64,000 bases of DNA from Obelidium mucronatum (taxonomy: Eukaryota > Chytridiomycota > Chytridiomycetes > Chytridiales > Chytriomycetaceae), in contig JAIVFH010000002.1 in NCBI GenBank assembly GCA_025765595.1, positions 248,001 to 312,000 on the forward strand, written 5' to 3'. The notes beneath the pieces were generated by a model. The model saw only the letters and a program-made list of their open reading frames with translations. It was not told the DNA's origin and did not search any database. Positions 61,601-64,000 of this stretch are shown here, piece by piece. A program made the translations under genes and the position numbers. Numbering within the stretch: the stretch's first letter is position 1; the number at the start of each line of letters is the position of its first letter.

Positions 61601-63199
61601 AACGCAGAGACTAACAGTTCAGGATTTGGAAGATAAGACTCGTGAGAATGAGAACTTGGAAAAACAAAAGAAAGTGTTGCAAGCTGAGATTGCCGATCTT
61701 CGAGCGACGGTGGAAAACGAAATATCAGCAAAGTGTGAAGAGTCGGCAGCGCGAAGAAAACTTGCAATGGACATAAAAGATCTTCAAACTAAATTAGACG
61801 CCGAAATGCTGAAGTCTGCCGACATTAATGACACTATCTCATCTTACAAGGCTAGGATTGACGCGCTGACTTTTCAATCCGAATCAAGTGAACTATCGAT
61901 ATTAAAGCAGAGAAAATGGAATCCAATCTTCGGGCTCAGTTGCGCGAGTTGGAGGAGCAAGTCAAATTTATTGAGACAGACCGCCGACACTTGGAAGACA
62001 AGGTCAAAATTCTTGAGGTTCAAGTAAATAACCATAATTCTAAAGAAGAAGATGATGCTGTGGAGTTATCGGATCTGAAAGCGTCTCGAACGAGACTTCA
62101 GGAAGAACTTCTTTCTCTTCAAGAAAGAAAGTTGAAAGAAGTCGAAGAACGAGACATTCTTCTTGAACAAACCAAGAAAAAGTACCAGAAAGAAATCAAG
62201 CAGCTTCTTTCTGACTTAGACTCCGAAAAAATGGTGTCTATCAGAGCGAAAGAAATCAACAACGAGCTCGAGCAGGAGATTGAGTCTGTGTCAAATAAGT
62301 TGGAGGCGGAGTTGAAGATTAACGGCTATGCTGAAAAAGGAAAAGGAGAGACTTGAGCTCAAGGTTGACGAAGTAATTCGTAGTAATGGAGAATTGGGTG
62401 AAAGACTGGAAGAAAACATGAATCATGCCGCTCATGCTGAATCACAGCTTCGAGAATTGAAAGCTAATTTGGAAGATTCTGAGGCACAGCGGGGACTTCT
62501 TCGAAAAATCTAAAAAGACACTGGAGAGCAGGACTTGAGGAATTATGTGAACAATATTCATCCGCCGATCGCTCGCGTAATGAGCTCACCAAGTCTGTCC
62601 TCGAACTTGACCAAAAGGCCGTTGATCTTCGCGACAGTTTGGAGGAACTGCAAGACCAAGCCAAATTGGCATCCGAAAAATTACGACGTGCTGAACAGCA
62701 GCTCCAAGACTCTGCCACAGACTTGAACAAGGAAGCGAGAAACAGCTATTGAGCTTGAAAGATCAAAAGTACTGCTTCGAGAAGCAAGTAAAAGAGCTCA
62801 ACAGTCGAGTGTTTGAATTGGAAGCTGCTTGTTCGACTTCTTCATCTGATCAACTAAACGTCTTGAAGCGCGCATCTATGAATTAATGAGTCAGATTGAG
62901 TTTGAAATGACCGAAAAATCAGAGTTGCAAAAGAATGCACGTAAAACAGAACGCACTTTGCGTGAAATGCAATTTCAATTAGCAGAGAAGGATAAGCTGA
63001 AGCAGCGGTACGAAGAGGACATTGAGAAACTTGATCAGAAGCTCAAAAGATGAAGTTGGCAATGGATGAACTTGAAGCGGCTGAAAGCAATGCGCAACTT
63101 GCAAAACGAAGGGCGGAGCGTGAGGCCGCGGACTACAGAGAGCGTTCGCTGCGTTTGGAAAAAGAAGTAGAGAAAGTGAGGAAGACAACAACGTTTTAG
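55643..63199 (+). CDS. MYO2: Class II (conventional) myosin heavy chain
   Basis: Actin motor of the cytokinetic ring; it forms bipolar filaments via its coiled-coil tail. Exons begin 55,643-55,804, 55,886-56,029, 56,090-56,200, 56,253-56,326, 56,391-56,577 and continue to 63,199. N-terminal SH3-like domain ([20 protein letters not shown]), P-loop [14 protein letters not shown], switch I NNNSSRFGKFIRL, switch [32 protein letters not shown], actin-binding [11 protein letters not shown], converter [20 protein letters not shown]. One IQ-like neck motif follows ([19 protein letters not shown]), then the rod ([12 protein letters not shown] onward) of over 1,300 residues. Frame breaks at about 58,108, 61,900, 62,335, 62,515, 62,745, 62,860 and 63,050, each about one base, leave recognisable rod on both sides. 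The symbol follows the S. pombe class II gene. Confidence 0.9.
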
Positions 63200-63242
63200 A
63201 AATTAGAGAATAAACATGAACTTTCTTCCTTTTCCGAATTCT

Positions 63243-63540
63243 CTCTTTACATTGGGCGCCTTCCTGTTTTTGGCTTGGAGAAAAAAATAGAGCTTGCGAG
63301 AAAGGCTGATGTAAAAAATAATAAGAATACAAAGGCTCTTGGATTGGTCAATCTGAGTACTGCCGCGAACTGTTATTAAAGATGAAGATGTATTTAATAA
63401 AACAGTAAATGGTAAAACCGTACCTATAGAATAAAGAAAACTCCGATGTTTGCATTTTTACATCAGCCTTTCTCGCAAGCTCGAAATGTCATTTTTTTCT
63501 CCGAGCCAAAAAGAGGAAGGTTGACGCTGAGCCTATCTTT
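63243..63540. repeat. Inverted repeat between myosin and the next gene
   Basis: Left arm about 63,243-63,315 and right arm about 63,453-63,540 are near-perfect inverses over blocks such as GCTTGCGAGAAAGGCTGATG (left) and CATCAGCCTTTCTCGCAAGC (right), plus GGAGAAAAAAAT and TTTTTGGC. The loop is about 140 nt. It could form a long hairpin in the myosin 3' flank or in the 5' leader of the following gene. Confidence 0.75.
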
Positions 63541-63568
63541 ACATAAAAAACAGATTATTCGAAAAATA

Positions 63569-64000
63569 ATGGACATTCTGAAGTTAACAAAGCTCAATGC
63601 TCGACAAGAAGCTATTAGTGCTGCGCTTTTGCACTTTGAATTCGCGTCAAGTCTACTGAAGAATTCGGAGTTCAGTCAGTTGTGTTCGCTTGTTTTGAAC
63701 TGGCGAAAGACTAGTGACTCTGATGTATTGGATGCCCTGATCCAGCAACGATTCGAGACAGTCTTGCAACCGCAATACTCACTCCTGGAAAAGTAATTCA
63801 TTGTTATTGGATTCAATTGATTGAGGAGCAACTGCTGCTTGCAGGAACATAGACATACTCTTGGTTAAAATGGGCTGGCCAACATCCCAGTTAAACCTAA
63901 CTTCTGACCTTTTGGATGAGTTCAAAGCAGAGTTTCTGAAACTGTGCGCATTAAACAAAGAGTAAGGATATGTTCTGGTCCGCAAGGTCAAGGAATGTTA
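63569..64000 (+). CDS. RINT1/Tip20-like vesicle-tethering protein, N-terminus only
   Basis: The ATG at 63,569 opens MDILKLTKLNARQEAISAAL. Exon 1 ends at 63,792 (donor GTAATT) and exon 2 runs 63,845-63,961 (donor GTAAGG), phases matching; the gene continues past the window. The fragment is helical and contains RFETVLQPQYSLLEKNIDIL and KMGWP, which resembles the segment in RINT1/Tip20 proteins (Dsl1-type tether for Golgi-to-ER vesicles) where a short leucine-rich helix is followed by W-P. This is a weak family call. An upstream in-frame extension to 63,446 overlaps the inverted repeat and is less likely. Confidence 0.45.

Overview
This is a nuclear contig from a eukaryote, most likely an early-diverging (zoosporic, chytrid-like) fungus. 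Genes are split by short GT-AG introns of about 40-170 nt. The set includes fungal-type proline dehydrogenase, NAC beta, Las1, ketopantoate reductase, a Faa-type acyl-CoA synthetase, GCN2, an F-BAR/SH3 protein like Bzz1, a Nop12/RBM34-type protein and a conventional class II myosin heavy chain. The same DNA carries Ty1/Copia, Ty3/Gypsy, LINE-type and PIF/Harbinger elements. The assignment rests on gene content only; a species cannot be named from the sequence.

The window has two halves. Positions 1 to about 27.6 kb are almost entirely mobile and repetitive DNA. In order they hold: small CGAGGGCATA inverted-repeat elements (0.2-0.9 kb); a Harbinger transposase remnant (3.0-3.6 kb); a Copia remnant (4.1-4.7 kb); half of a GC-rich foldback element (5.1-5.3 kb); a 5'-truncated non-LTR retrotransposon with RT, RNase H, zinc fingers and a 41-nt poly(A) tail (5.7-11.05 kb); a Copia element (11.05-14.95 kb) split by an 820-bp solo LTR with a 5-bp target duplication; a Ty3/Gypsy remnant (14.97-17.47 kb); a higher-order tandem repeat (17.6-21.9 kb) flanked by an inverted diverged copy; a full foldback element (22.1-22.7 kb); and a 14-copy 291-bp tandem array (23.5-27.5 kb).

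Positions 28.2-64.0 kb are gene-dense: PRODH(-), hypothetical(+), Ca3427-like(-), NAC beta(-), C2H2 zinc finger(-), small membrane protein(-), LAS1(-), ketopantoate reductase(+), acyl-CoA synthetase(-), GMPPA-like(-), GCN2(-), BZZ1-like(-), NOP12/RBM34-like(+), myosin II(+) and a truncated RINT1/Tip20-like gene(+). They are ordinary housekeeping genes (proline catabolism, CoA and lipid metabolism, nucleotide-sugar control, stress kinase, ribosome biogenesis, actomyosin). I see no operon-like functional grouping. Two divergent pairs have start codons only 39 and 53 bp apart, and in each pair one gene begins with a tiny first exon (11 or 9 nt).

The most unusual observation is the Ty3/Gypsy remnant. 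Its RNase H domain runs in one reading frame into an exonuclease III/AP-endonuclease-like (EEP) domain, and an HHCC-DDE integrase follows. I do not know of a described Ty3/Gypsy lineage with the order RNase H - EEP nuclease - integrase. Several core genes (acyl-CoA synthetase, NOP12-like, myosin) show isolated single-base frameshifts, which look more like assembly indels than decay.
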